A DNA stretch of 33,087 bases from a virus, in the IMG/VR virus record IMGVR_UViG_3300006923_000078, positions 1 through 33,087 of that record, one strand, 5' to 3'. The notes under the pieces are model-generated. The model was not told where the DNA came from and ran no database searches. It worked only from the letters and a program-made list of their open reading frames with translations. Below are positions 1 through 5,485 of this stretch, in pieces; position 1 is the first letter of the stretch; each line of letters starts with the position of its first letter. Position numbers and translations under genes: made by a program.

Positions 1-377
1 AACTGAAGCTCCTCTTCATTCAGGTCTTCGGGTAGGGGTTTGCCCAGCACTAGGGCCTCGAGTGCATCGTGGACCGCCGTACCCCTGACCCCCGCCTTTT
101 CCTTCTGGGATTCAGGCGAGCCTTTAAGGAGCTTGATCGCATCCTCTTTGGTGAGCTTGGTCCACATCTCCTGATGCTCCCAGGCAAACTCGGCGACTAC
201 CTTCTTACCCCAAGGGTACAACGCGTCTTTTGGGATACCATTGAGCAGTGTCGTAACCCGCCGAAACTTCTCGCCGTCTACCTGATATCCAAATCGATTG
301 CGAGTCACCTGTACGGCAGGGGCATCAGCCACTAGCTCTCCTAGCTTCGATATGAAGTCACTCTGTGTCGGTGTCAT
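1..377 (-). CDS. PD-(D/E)XK (RecB/Cas4-like) nuclease, partial
   Basis: The minus strand is open from an ATG at 377-375 to the window edge, giving 125 residues with the C-terminus missing. The start is supported by AAAGGAG 8 nt upstream, inside the end of the preceding gene (20-nt overlap). The visible part has a small N-terminal domain, then 'PWGKKVVAEFAWEH' and later 'GVRGTAVHDALEAL'. The pattern of a helical segment followed by G-T-x-VH-x-xLE matches the N-terminal half of phage Cas4/RecB-type exonucleases, where the histidine precedes the metal-binding D...ExK residues. Those residues would lie beyond the window, so catalytic competence cannot be judged. In phages such enzymes process DNA ends in replication or recombination. 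Family call by pattern recognition; moderately sure. Confidence 0.62.
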   Translation of the reverse strand, partial: MTPTQSDFISKLGELVADAPAVQVTRNRFGYQVDGEKFRRVTTLLNGIPKDALYPWGKKVVAEFAWEHQEMWTKLTKEDAIKLLKGSPESQKEKAGVRGTAVHDALEALVLGKPLPEDLNEEELQ

Positions 378-594
378 TGTTATTCTCCTTTGTTAGGGCT
401 TCCCCGTGTGGCTTGTAAACAAAAATGATAGGCGTAAAAATTTCTACCATATCGTCAAACAATGCTGGGTTGTGTTCTCTGTTACAGAACACTCTCAGGC
501 CATCGCCGATATCGACGATAAGCATCTCGCCGTTAAGGGTGGCCTTAAGGTGATCGCCCGACTGGATGTGGGCGGTAGTTCTAATGATGGCCAT
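358..594 (-). CDS. Small hypothetical protein
   Basis: A 78-residue protein that I do not recognise. The N-terminal half is beta-rich ('AIIRTTAHIQSGDHLKATLNGEMLIVDIGDG' spans a small barrel-like segment) and the tail is acidic (NNNDTDTE). The start overlaps the end of the membrane-protein gene upstream by 14 nt and has an AAGGGGGG purine run as its ribosome binding site. Its own end overlaps the nuclease gene by 20 nt. With gene 581-904 and the nuclease it forms a tight overlapping trio in which no ribozyme intervenes. Confidence 0.7.
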   Translation of the reverse strand: MAIIRTTAHIQSGDHLKATLNGEMLIVDIGDGLRVFCNREHNPALFDDMVEIFTPIIFVYKPHGEALTKENNNDTDTE

Positions 595-904
595 GAGGGC
601 CCCCCTTTAGGTGCCTTAGCGAAGGAGCTTCGCGTTCAACTGTTTCCTGTGTTGAACCACCTTGGGGGGGCGTAACTCTTGGATCTAGCACATCGGCTAT
701 CGCTTCAAAACTCAACCATAAAACCATTGAGAGAAGCCATAACACTATAATCGTGAGTATCGGGCCGAAGATCACCAAAGTCAACGCCATATTCACAACA
801 AGCAAATAAACCAGGTGAAAGGCAAAGGCTCCGACAAAGAGGGCTAGAGCTATCTCTCCCCACTGCTTGCCTGTAATGCTTTTAAGGAAATGTACAATTC
901 TCAT
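581..904 (-). CDS. Small membrane protein, two transmembrane segments
   Basis: A 107-residue protein with a short basic N-terminus (RIVHFLKSITGKQ), then two long hydrophobic stretches at about residues 18-38 and 41-66, and a polar histidine-rich C-terminus ending GPHGHH. The start ATG at 904 has AAAGGAG 8 nt upstream. No family is recognised. A two-helix inner-membrane protein in an early arm could be a superinfection-exclusion or holin-like protein, but nothing in the sequence decides this. It is the first gene after promoter-like site P3. Confidence 0.75.
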   Translation of the reverse strand: MRIVHFLKSITGKQWGEIALALFVGAFAFHLVYLLVVNMALTLVIFGPILTIIVLWLLSMVLWLSFEAIADVLDPRVTPPQGGSTQETVEREAPSLRHLKGGPHGHH

Positions 905-1011
905 ATCTCAGTCTCCTTTTGAGGAATAAAAGTGGCGAACCTGCTCTTTTAAGGTGTGCCTAGCCCGACTCGCCAAAAACTAGGGGCCACCTACTCCATG
1001 AATCGTCCTGC

Positions 1012-1040
1012 AAGCTAGCGGGCATTTGTCTAGAGGTCAA
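1012..1040 (-). promoter_or_regulatory. Promoter-like site P3 in the 905-1078 leader
   Basis: On the minus strand, TTGACC at 1040-1035, a 17-nt spacer and TAGCTT at 1017-1012. The block CTTGAC-C-TCT...ATGCCCG-TA strongly resembles P1 at 6102-6074. The spacer palindrome is only half conserved (ATGCCC). It would transcribe 581-904, 358-594 and the nuclease. The rest of the gap (905-1011) is a leader with a possible long-range stem (TGGCGA at 933-938 with TCGCCA at 970-975) and CCTAG/CTAGG arms; no gene is seen there. Confidence 0.45.
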
Positions 1041-1078
1041 GGCCCTGACCTCAGGTGCTTTTGATGTCTCAGATTTTA

Positions 1079-1133
1079 TTAGCATACTGGGACCGAAGTC
1101 CCAGTTTCACGATTACTCGATCTTCAGTGCTAA
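1079..1133 (-). ncRNA. Hammerhead ribozyme HHR1 (type I)
   Basis: Minus strand, 5' to 3': stem I arm UUAGCA (1133-1128); core CUGAAGA (1127-1121); stem II CGA/UCG with GUAA loop and a U-U pair at its base; GAAA; stem III ACUGGGAC/GUCCCAGU capped by UUCG; cleavage A17 at 1085; stem I return arm UGCUAA (1084-1079), a perfect 6-bp match. The stop codon of gene 1130-1777 (UAG at 1132-1130) lies in stem I. Cleavage is predicted between 1085 and 1084. This is the only copy with GUA instead of GUC and has the weakest stem II. Promoter-like P3 lies just downstream. Confidence 0.85.
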
Positions 1134-1777
1134 GGAAGTTTAGACACGTCCCGCTCAATAATGGTGTCTAGCTCACCGCCTGGGTTAAAGATTATGCACT
1201 GCCCATACCTGCGGGCATCGTTTACCCCCATCACAAAGGCATCCTTCTCCGCCTCTGTATCGAAGAAGTATGTATGCACATAGTGCATCTTTGTCTCGTC
1301 CCTGGTGGTAAGGAAGACTTCCTCTTGGGTAGCTAGGTCCTCTCCATAGGGGGCGTCACTTGCATTTTCCCAGTAGAGCTTCACTACCCATTTCTTACTT
1401 ACTTCTGGGATAGCATAATGTTCTGCTTCCATGAATGTTAACCAGGCTTCCTGCCAGTTAGACTCATCGTAAGTGAGGGAGCTACCTGCTTCACTCCTGT
1501 CACGATTGATCTCTGCTATGATTTTTGCGACAGTCCACTGTGCCTCACTTTTTACTAGTCCACTGTCATAGTCCAAAGTGTAAACCAAATAGGTTCGCTC
1601 ATCTTCGTCGGCTTCGGCGTAATAGAAGGCAACCCGCTGGCCTTCTATCGTGACGATGTCAGCCACCTGATCCAAGCCCACTTTTTCAAAGTCGCTCAGG
1701 GTGTCTACACAGGCCCAGTTAGTGTGGCCATGTATCTCCTGGCACATATCGTCAATTCTTTCGGTGATGTCTTTCAT
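1130..1777 (-). CDS. Acidic hypothetical protein
   Basis: A 215-residue acidic protein with no recognised family. It mixes helices and beta segments, with clusters such as 'AEADEDERTYLVYTLDYDSG' and aromatic-rich 'WVVKLYWENASDAPYGEDLATQEEVFLTTRDETK'. The N-terminal half (residues 1-60) contains C12 and C23 and an IHGHTNW motif but no clear metal site. The start at 1777 has GAAGGAG 8 nt upstream, in the AU-rich leader left after predicted HHR2 cleavage. Acidity and position in the early arm fit a host-takeover or DNA-mimic role, but that is conjecture. Confidence 0.75.
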   Translation of the reverse strand: MKDITERIDDMCQEIHGHTNWACVDTLSDFEKVGLDQVADIVTIEGQRVAFYYAEADEDERTYLVYTLDYDSGLVKSEAQWTVAKIIAEINRDRSEAGSSLTYDESNWQEAWLTFMEAEHYAIPEVSKKWVVKLYWENASDAPYGEDLATQEEVFLTTRDETKMHYVHTYFFDTEAEKDAFVMGVNDARRYGQCIIFNPGGELDTIIERDVSKLP

Positions 1778-1808
1778 TTTTTTCTCCTTCTTAAGTGATT
1801 AAATTTTA

Positions 1809-1863
1809 TAAGCTGACCAGGACCGAAGTCCTGGTTTCGGGGTTACCCCCTCGTCAGAGCTTA
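1809..1863 (-). ncRNA. Hammerhead ribozyme HHR2 (type I)
   Basis: Minus strand: stem I UAAGCU (1863-1858); core CUGACGA (1857-1851); stem II GGGG-GUAA-CCCC; GAAA; stem III ACCAGGAC/GUCCUGGU with UUCG loop; C17 at 1815; return arm AGCUUA (1814-1809). All core residues fit the consensus and every stem pairs perfectly. Cleavage is predicted between 1815 and 1814. It starts 2 nt after the stop of gene 1866-2366 and leaves a 37-nt leader with GAAGGAG for gene 1130-1777. Confidence 0.93.
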
Positions 1864-1865
1864 GG

Positions 1866-2366
1866 TTATCCCTTGTGGTCTTCCCCCTCGCTCATGGCCA
1901 ACGCGTAGTCCTCTCTGGATAGGAGCATGGCTTCTGCTGGGTGGTCGGCCATAAGGTTCTCAGGCCAACGCTTTAGTACTTTTTGGTAGAAGTGCGTTGT
2001 CTTCGTCTTGAGTGCTTCTTCAGCAGACAGGCCTGTTATAAACTCAAACACGTCGTGGCTAGCCTGTCTCAGAAAACCTATTTCGCCGACACCCCAAGTA
2101 CTCCTTCTGGCAATGTCCCTCAGCGATTGAATTAGGTCCCCAGACAAAATCCCATAGCCCAAGGAGTGCCACAAAATTTCCCGCATCTTCTGACGACTCT
2201 CTAAGTCCATGTACTCAAACTGTTGCTTTTGGATGCGGTCATGCCACTCGCTTAGGTAGTAGTCGGCCCTATGGTTCTCACCGAAAACCCCGACAAACCA
2301 GACGTCGGTCAGGAACCCCAAGTAGCTCTTTGCAGACGGCGTTAAATCTTCGTAAGTCTTTGACAT
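1866..2366 (-). CDS. Hypothetical protein, helical
   Basis: A 166-residue, mostly helical soluble protein. It has an N-terminal TYEDLTPSAKSYLGFL segment, an aromatic central region (WHDRIQKQQFEYMDL, MREILWHSLGYGIL) and a C-terminal EDYALAMSEGEDHKG tail. No family or catalytic motif is recognised. The start at 2366 follows GAAGGAG in the leader downstream of HHR3. It stands alone between two predicted ribozymes and would therefore be expressed as its own short mRNA if both cut. Confidence 0.75.
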   Translation of the reverse strand: MSKTYEDLTPSAKSYLGFLTDVWFVGVFGENHRADYYLSEWHDRIQKQQFEYMDLESRQKMREILWHSLGYGILSGDLIQSLRDIARRSTWGVGEIGFLRQASHDVFEFITGLSAEEALKTKTTHFYQKVLKRWPENLMADHPAEAMLLSREDYALAMSEGEDHKG

Positions 2367-2404
2367 TTTTTTTCTCCTTCTAAGATGATTAAAAATTTTA
2401 CTTG

Positions 2405-2463
2405 CTAACCGACTGGGGGTTGCCCCCCAGTTTCGGCTCCTTCAGAGCCATCGTCAGGGTTAG
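2405..2463 (-). ncRNA. Hammerhead ribozyme HHR3 (type I)
   Basis: Minus strand: stem I CUAACC (2463-2458); core CUGACGA (2457-2451); one extra U; stem II GGCUC-UGAAG-GAGCC; GAAA; stem III ACUGGGGG/CCCCCAGU with GCAA loop; C17 at 2411; return arm GGUUAG (2410-2405). The stop UAA of gene 2460-2804 lies in stem I. The extra U between A9 and stem II is unusual but recurs in HHR5 and HHR6. Cleavage leaves a 44-nt leader with GAAGGAG for gene 1866-2366. Confidence 0.9.
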
Positions 2464-2804
2464 TTAAAAGTGGCACGCCACTCTTCGATCTCCGCCTCGA
2501 GTTCGTCGATCTGCTCAGAGATAGAGTCCTGGTCCCAAGTCTGTTGCTCGACGAACCAGTTATCTTCAAATTGACTGCTGTTTCTTGCGATAGCATTGAT
2601 GATGCCACCTCTCTCCTCAAACAACTCCTCAAACTGCTCAGTCGCGTCCTCTTCGGACGTGGCCTGGTACTCCACCTCACCTTTCCACTTGTAGTAGACC
2701 CTGTAGGTCTCGAGGCCTTCCTTTTCCTGCTCCCGCAACTCGTCGATTTTAATCTGGAGTGGCAGGATGATTTCGTTGAGGTCTCTCGTTTCTGTAGCGG
2801 TCAT
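2460..2804 (-). CDS. Acidic coiled-coil protein
   Basis: A 114-residue, strongly acidic, mostly helical protein. N-terminal residues 8-35 (LNEIILPLQIKIDELREQEKEG) and C-terminal residues 95-110 (ISEQIDELEAEIEEW) look like coiled-coil segments. A middle part has a Y-K-W-K-G-E-V-E-Y-Q-A-T-S-E-E-D-A strand-helix pattern seen in many small phage and plasmid proteins. I do not recognise a named family. The start at 2804 has GAAGGAG 8 nt upstream. A small acidic protein next to ArdC could be a DNA mimic; this is only suggestive. Confidence 0.74.
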   Translation of the reverse strand: MTATETRDLNEIILPLQIKIDELREQEKEGLETYRVYYKWKGEVEYQATSEEDATEQFEELFEERGGIINAIARNSSQFEDNWFVEQQTWDQDSISEQIDELEAEIEEWRATFN

Positions 2805-2840
2805 AATTTTCTCCTTCGCTTTTAAGTGATTTAAATTTTA

Positions 2841-2891
2841 CTAGCTGACGCCCTTGCGGGCGTTTCGGCCTGACGGCCTCTTCAGAGCTAG
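2841..2891 (-). ncRNA. Hammerhead ribozyme HHR4 (type I)
   Basis: Minus strand: stem I CUAGCU (2891-2886); core CUGAAGA (2885-2879); stem II GGCC-GUCA-GGCC; GAAA; stem III ACGCCC/GGGCGU with GCAA loop; C17 at 2847; return arm AGCUAG (2846-2841). This is the most compact copy (51 nt) and matches the consensus exactly. The UAG stop of the ArdC gene (2890-2888) lies in stem I. Predicted cleavage between 2847 and 2846 leaves a 42-nt leader for gene 2460-2804. Confidence 0.94.
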
Positions 2892-3739
2892 GCTACTTTT
2901 TTCTGGGACTCCTTTGCTGAAGGTTTAAGGATTAGATCGCAGGCCTTCTGGGCCTTCGTAGAGGCGTCGAAGATGAACCGCTCATCGCTCTCGAGAGCTT
3001 TGATCCAAGAGCCGATGTAGGACTCATGCTGAAGCTCCCCATCGATCCTCGCCTCAGCACAGAGGAAGGCTGATCCCATTTCCGCCACTAGCTCCTCTTT
3101 GGCGTAGAGCTTATCGCCGAAGACCTCGCCCTTCACGCGGTCCAGGCGTTTGTGACTGCCAGTCCAATGCACAAGCTCGTGGAAGGCTGTGGCGTAGAAT
3201 CCAGCAGGGGTTGCGAAGCTCTCGCGGACTGGGATTGAGATCCTGTCTAGATCCCTGTGGTAGCAGGCCCGATCACCGCCGTAGCGGATCTCTGCTCCAG
3301 TGCTTTCCACGATCTCTTCGGCCCTGGCGTGTCTCTCAAATTCTGGGGCCTCTTCAACTTCGACTTCTGGCAGGCCTTCGCACTGGTCTACGTTGAAGAC
3401 TGAGTAGAACCTCATCAGCATGAAGGTGTCATCGGTCTCTTTGCCGTTAGCATCCTTCTTGGGAATGACGTTGTAGAAAATTATTTTGGTGGACTTTTCG
3501 CCCTCGCGGACAGACCCGCCAAGAGCCTTGGCCTGCTTGAATGTCAGCCACTCATTGCTCCAGCCCTGCTCCATGCTGGCAAGGTTCAAGATCCAGATGT
3601 TGATGCCCCTGTAGCTCTTGCCAGTCTTGCGGTTGGCTGGAGAGCCTGTAGCAGTCCAAGGCCTGACCCAAGGTGCGACGCCAGCCTTGAGGGCCTTGAG
3701 AATCCTGTCGGTGACCTGCTTGCGAATCTTTGCTTGCAT
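2888..3739 (-). CDS. ardC: ArdC-type antirestriction protein
   Basis: A 283-residue protein with the two-domain ArdC layout. The N-terminal ssDNA-binding domain (about residues 1-125) carries APWVRPW, the NRKTGKSYRGIN segment and WLTFKQAKALGGSVREGEKS. The C-terminal zincin-like metallopeptidase domain (about 140-275) carries H187-E188-L-V-H191 followed by WTGSHKRL and KEELVAEMG, where a glutamate is expected as the third metal ligand. ArdC family proteins enter cells with plasmids or phages and protect incoming DNA from restriction. Length is normal for the family. The start at 3739 has AGGAG upstream, and promoter-like P2 lies about 50 nt before it. Its stop codon is inside HHR4. Confidence 0.9.
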   Translation of the reverse strand: MQAKIRKQVTDRILKALKAGVAPWVRPWTATGSPANRKTGKSYRGINIWILNLASMEQGWSNEWLTFKQAKALGGSVREGEKSTKIIFYNVIPKKDANGKETDDTFMLMRFYSVFNVDQCEGLPEVEVEEAPEFERHARAEEIVESTGAEIRYGGDRACYHRDLDRISIPVRESFATPAGFYATAFHELVHWTGSHKRLDRVKGEVFGDKLYAKEELVAEMGSAFLCAEARIDGELQHESYIGSWIKALESDERFIFDASTKAQKACDLILKPSAKESQKKVA

Positions 3740-3784
3740 TTTTAACTCCTGTTTCAGATAAGGATTTAACTAATTACTCTGACT

Positions 3785-3813
3785 AAGGTAGGGCCACCGC
3801 CCTCTCTTGTCAA
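3785..3813 (-). promoter_or_regulatory. Promoter-like site P2 with internal palindrome
   Basis: On the minus strand: TTGACA (3813-3808), a 17-nt spacer, TACCTT (3790-3785). The spacer contains GGGC-GGTG-GCCC at 3802-3791, directly next to the -10, exactly where P1 has GGGC-ATAT-GCCC. Downstream text (GTAATTAGTTAA) also resembles that after P1 (GTAATTAATTAA). It would drive ArdC and the genes after it. The -35 begins 6 nt beyond the end of HHR5, so a promoter directly follows a ribozyme. Confidence 0.65.
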
Positions 3814-3819
3814 GTTTCG

Positions 3820-3883
3820 CTAATCGACTAGGAGTCTGCCTGCCCCCTAGTTTCGGCCTCTTCAAGGCCATCATCAGGATTAG
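3820..3883 (-). ncRNA. Hammerhead ribozyme HHR5 (type I)
   Basis: Minus strand: stem I CUAAUC (3883-3878); core CUGAUGA (3877-3871); extra U; stem II GGCCU-UGAAG-AGGCC; GAAA; stem III ACUAGG/CCUAGU with an enlarged purine-rich loop; C17 at 3826; return arm GAUUAG (3825-3820). The stop UAA of gene 3880-4347 is in stem I. Stem II uses the same loop and extra U as HHR3 but different, still complementary, pairs. The large stem III loop is the only such case and may slow folding. Confidence 0.88.
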
Positions 3884-4347
3884 TTAGTAACGTCGAAATA
3901 CTCCAGGGCGTTTCTGCCCACTTTGCGGTCGAAAGTCCCCTGTATGCCAGCGGTCAAACAATCATACATGACCTGGGCGTCCTCGCGGTCTAGCACCAGG
4001 CAATCGCCGAAGGTGTCCGCGAGCCTATCCCTATCCCCTTCGCAGTCCGCGTACTCTTCGCTGTTCATCTCTCTCTGTGCCACCAGGCCAGCACTGGTGC
4101 AATTTTCATTGTACACCAGCACGAGATTGGGCGGGGTCTCAGCTACCCCTGCCAGCTTCGCCTTTGTCGCTCTGTCTGCATCTCGCCAGATCAGGAATAA
4201 AGTGTCGTCCTCTAGCCAGACTTTTTTGATAAAGATTTCAGTCTGATCTTCATCTTTCCACAAATGCACATCTATGGAAATAGTCAGGTCACCCATGTCC
4301 GCTTTTTCTAGCAGGGCATTCAATGTCGCTCTCTCTAAATCTTGCAT
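3880..4347 (-). CDS. Acidic hypothetical protein
   Basis: A 155-residue acidic protein without a recognised family. It opens with a helix (DLERATLNALLEKADMG) followed by beta-strand-like segments (DLTISIDVHLWKDEDQTEIFIKKVWLEDDTLFLIW), then a cysteine-containing acidic part (EYADCEGDRDRLADTFGDCLVLDREDAQVMYDC). Three scattered cysteines do not form an obvious zinc site. The start at 4347 is preceded by GAAGGAG in the leader following HHR6. It is the last gene before promoter P2. Confidence 0.73.
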   Translation of the reverse strand: MQDLERATLNALLEKADMGDLTISIDVHLWKDEDQTEIFIKKVWLEDDTLFLIWRDADRATKAKLAGVAETPPNLVLVYNENCTSAGLVAQREMNSEEYADCEGDRDRLADTFGDCLVLDREDAQVMYDCLTAGIQGTFDRKVGRNALEYFDVTN

Positions 4348-4373
4348 TTTTTACTCCTTCGCTAAAGTTTGTT

Positions 4374-4437
4374 TGGCTTGCCATCATCAGTGAGTCGGGA
4401 GCCACCCGAAACAGACGCCCCGCAGGGCGTTTCGGCA
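4374..4437 (-). ncRNA. Hammerhead ribozyme HHR6 (type II)
   Basis: A permuted order relative to HHR1-5. Minus strand: stem II arm UGCC (4437-4434); GAAA; stem III ACGCCC/GGGCGU with UGCG loop; C17 at 4414; stem I hairpin (4413-4391: UG/CA, small internal loop, UCGGG/CCCGA, loop UGGCU); core CUGAUGA (4390-4384); extra U; stem II return arm GGCA (4382-4379). The loop UGGCU (4404-4400) is perfectly complementary to AGCCA (4378-4374) directly after stem II, a probable pseudoknot. The stop of gene 4439-4906 is 1 nt upstream. Cleavage leaves a 66-nt leader starting with the stem I hairpin. Confidence 0.87.
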
Positions 4438-4438
4438 G

Positions 4439-4906
4439 TTACCCCGAGACCTTAAGTGGATACAAATCGTTCACACTCAGCAGGCCTCTATTGATCTCCT
4501 CTAAATGTTCCCCTACTGAGTCATAGGTATGAATCGTGCCACAAGGGAAGAAATCCCAAAAATGCCCCATGTCAGTCCAGCCCCAGATATCACAGAAGTG
4601 CAGGTGGCCAGTGTCATTATCAATCGCTAAATCGCCTACCGACAAAGAGGTGTGCCACAGGCCCAATTCTTTGATGAAAGGCTGGACTGTTAATTCCCTG
4701 CCACCACTGCTCCAGTTTTCGCCTTGCATAATCATGTAAATATCGTCGATGCTATCGACGCGAATCGTGGCCAGAGCAACGTGAGTCAATAGGCCTGTCC
4801 GCAGTTTTTCATATAACTCTTCGCTGTGTTCCCTAAAGAACTCCAAACCCACGCCAAGGTATCTGCTGGACTCTGAGTTCGCGTAAAGGATTGTGAAGTC
4901 TTTCAT
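4439..4906 (-). CDS. Hypothetical protein with a HTSLSVGD motif
   Basis: A 155-residue protein. The C-terminal half has 'LGLWHTSLSVGDLAIDNDTG' then FCDIWGW, resembling the hTS-x-SVGD-(V/L)-x-V...GF/GW signature of small phage and plasmid proteins of unknown function; the central 'LATIRVDSIDDIYMIMQGENWS' also fits that pattern (ladV...slDd.f...q...nW). The similarity is by eye only and no biochemical role follows from it. The start at 4906 has AAAGGAG 9 nt upstream, after HHR7. Its stop abuts HHR6. Confidence 0.74.
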   Translation of the reverse strand: MKDFTILYANSESSRYLGVGLEFFREHSEELYEKLRTGLLTHVALATIRVDSIDDIYMIMQGENWSSGGRELTVQPFIKELGLWHTSLSVGDLAIDNDTGHLHFCDIWGWTDMGHFWDFFPCGTIHTYDSVGEHLEEINRGLLSVNDLYPLKVSG

Positions 4907-4939
4907 TTGAATCTCCTTTCTAAGTGATTAAAAATTTTA

Positions 4940-4994
4940 CTAGTTGACTGGACCCGAAGGTCCAGTTTCGGGGTGACCCCCTCTTCAGAACTAG
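4940..4994 (-). ncRNA. Hammerhead ribozyme HHR7 (type I)
   Basis: Minus strand: stem I CUAGUU (4994-4989); core CUGAAGA (4988-4982); stem II GGGG-GUCA-CCCC; GAAA; stem III ACUGGACC/GGUCCAGU with UUCG loop; C17 at 4946; return arm AACUAG (4945-4940). All core positions and pairs are consensus. It begins 4 nt after the stop of gene 4999-5463. Cleavage between 4946 and 4945 leaves a 39-nt AU-rich leader with AAAGGAG for gene 4439-4906. Confidence 0.94.
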
Positions 4995-4998
4995 AGTG

Positions 4999-5463
4999 CT
5001 AGTCTCTCTCCTTTGGGCATCGGGCATCTAATTTTTCAGCTATGTGCAAAATGTTATCAACGAGATCCCCTAGTGTTGTCATTGCATCCAGGTCTTCCTG
5101 ACATTTGGGTATGTCACGTAGCCTCATGTCATCGGGGTAGTTGTCGGCATCGTAGCCGTCAATCGTTTGCTTTAAGTCAACCGCATCAAAGTACAACTCT
5201 GCAATTTCTTCGTCTGGCTTCACCTCGATTAGGATCTTGTCTAGAGCCTCCTGGTTTGCTACAGCGAGGTCCAGCCTGAGTGTGGCCACCTCACGGGCTG
5301 AATAGGTGAGTGCTTTGTCCCGCTTCTTGAGTTCAGCTATTAGCTCGTCCTCGCGGTTGCCCTGCTTCACGCCATCCCTGTAAGCGGTGGCGGAAAGGGT
5401 GCAGAGGTAGAGCGGAATCGTGACTGCGAAGAACACTGCTGTGAGAATGATTGCTGATTCCAT
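4999..5463 (-). CDS. Membrane-anchored coiled-coil hypothetical protein
   Basis: The chosen start is the ATG at 5463-5461 (MESAIILTAVFF), preceded by AAAAGGAG. An in-frame extension to 5550 would translate straight through HHR8 and is rejected. The 154-residue protein has an N-terminal transmembrane segment or uncleaved signal anchor (residues 3-24), then a charged helical region (about 30-80, EDELIAELKKRDKALTYSAREVATLRLDLAVANQ) that looks like a coiled coil, and an acidic C-terminal part. No family recognised. Topology suggests an inner-membrane protein with a soluble helical domain. Confidence 0.78.
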   Translation of the reverse strand: MESAIILTAVFFAVTIPLYLCTLSATAYRDGVKQGNREDELIAELKKRDKALTYSAREVATLRLDLAVANQEALDKILIEVKPDEEIAELYFDAVDLKQTIDGYDADNYPDDMRLRDIPKCQEDLDAMTTLGDLVDNILHIAEKLDARCPKERD

Positions 5464-5485
5464 TTTTAAATCTCCTTTTAAGTTT

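Noticed and set aside
69-335. 88-residue plus-strand frame at the left end
   Set aside because: It lies antisense to the partial nuclease gene, which has a good Shine-Dalgarno and family-like sequence.
905-1078. A further hammerhead in the P3 leader
   Set aside because: No CUGANGA...GAAA combination on either strand; only ordinary inverted repeats are present.
2405-2680. 91-residue Arg/Ser-rich minus-strand frame
   Set aside because: Shadow of gene 2460-2804 in another frame; it has no ribosome binding site and would run through HHR3.
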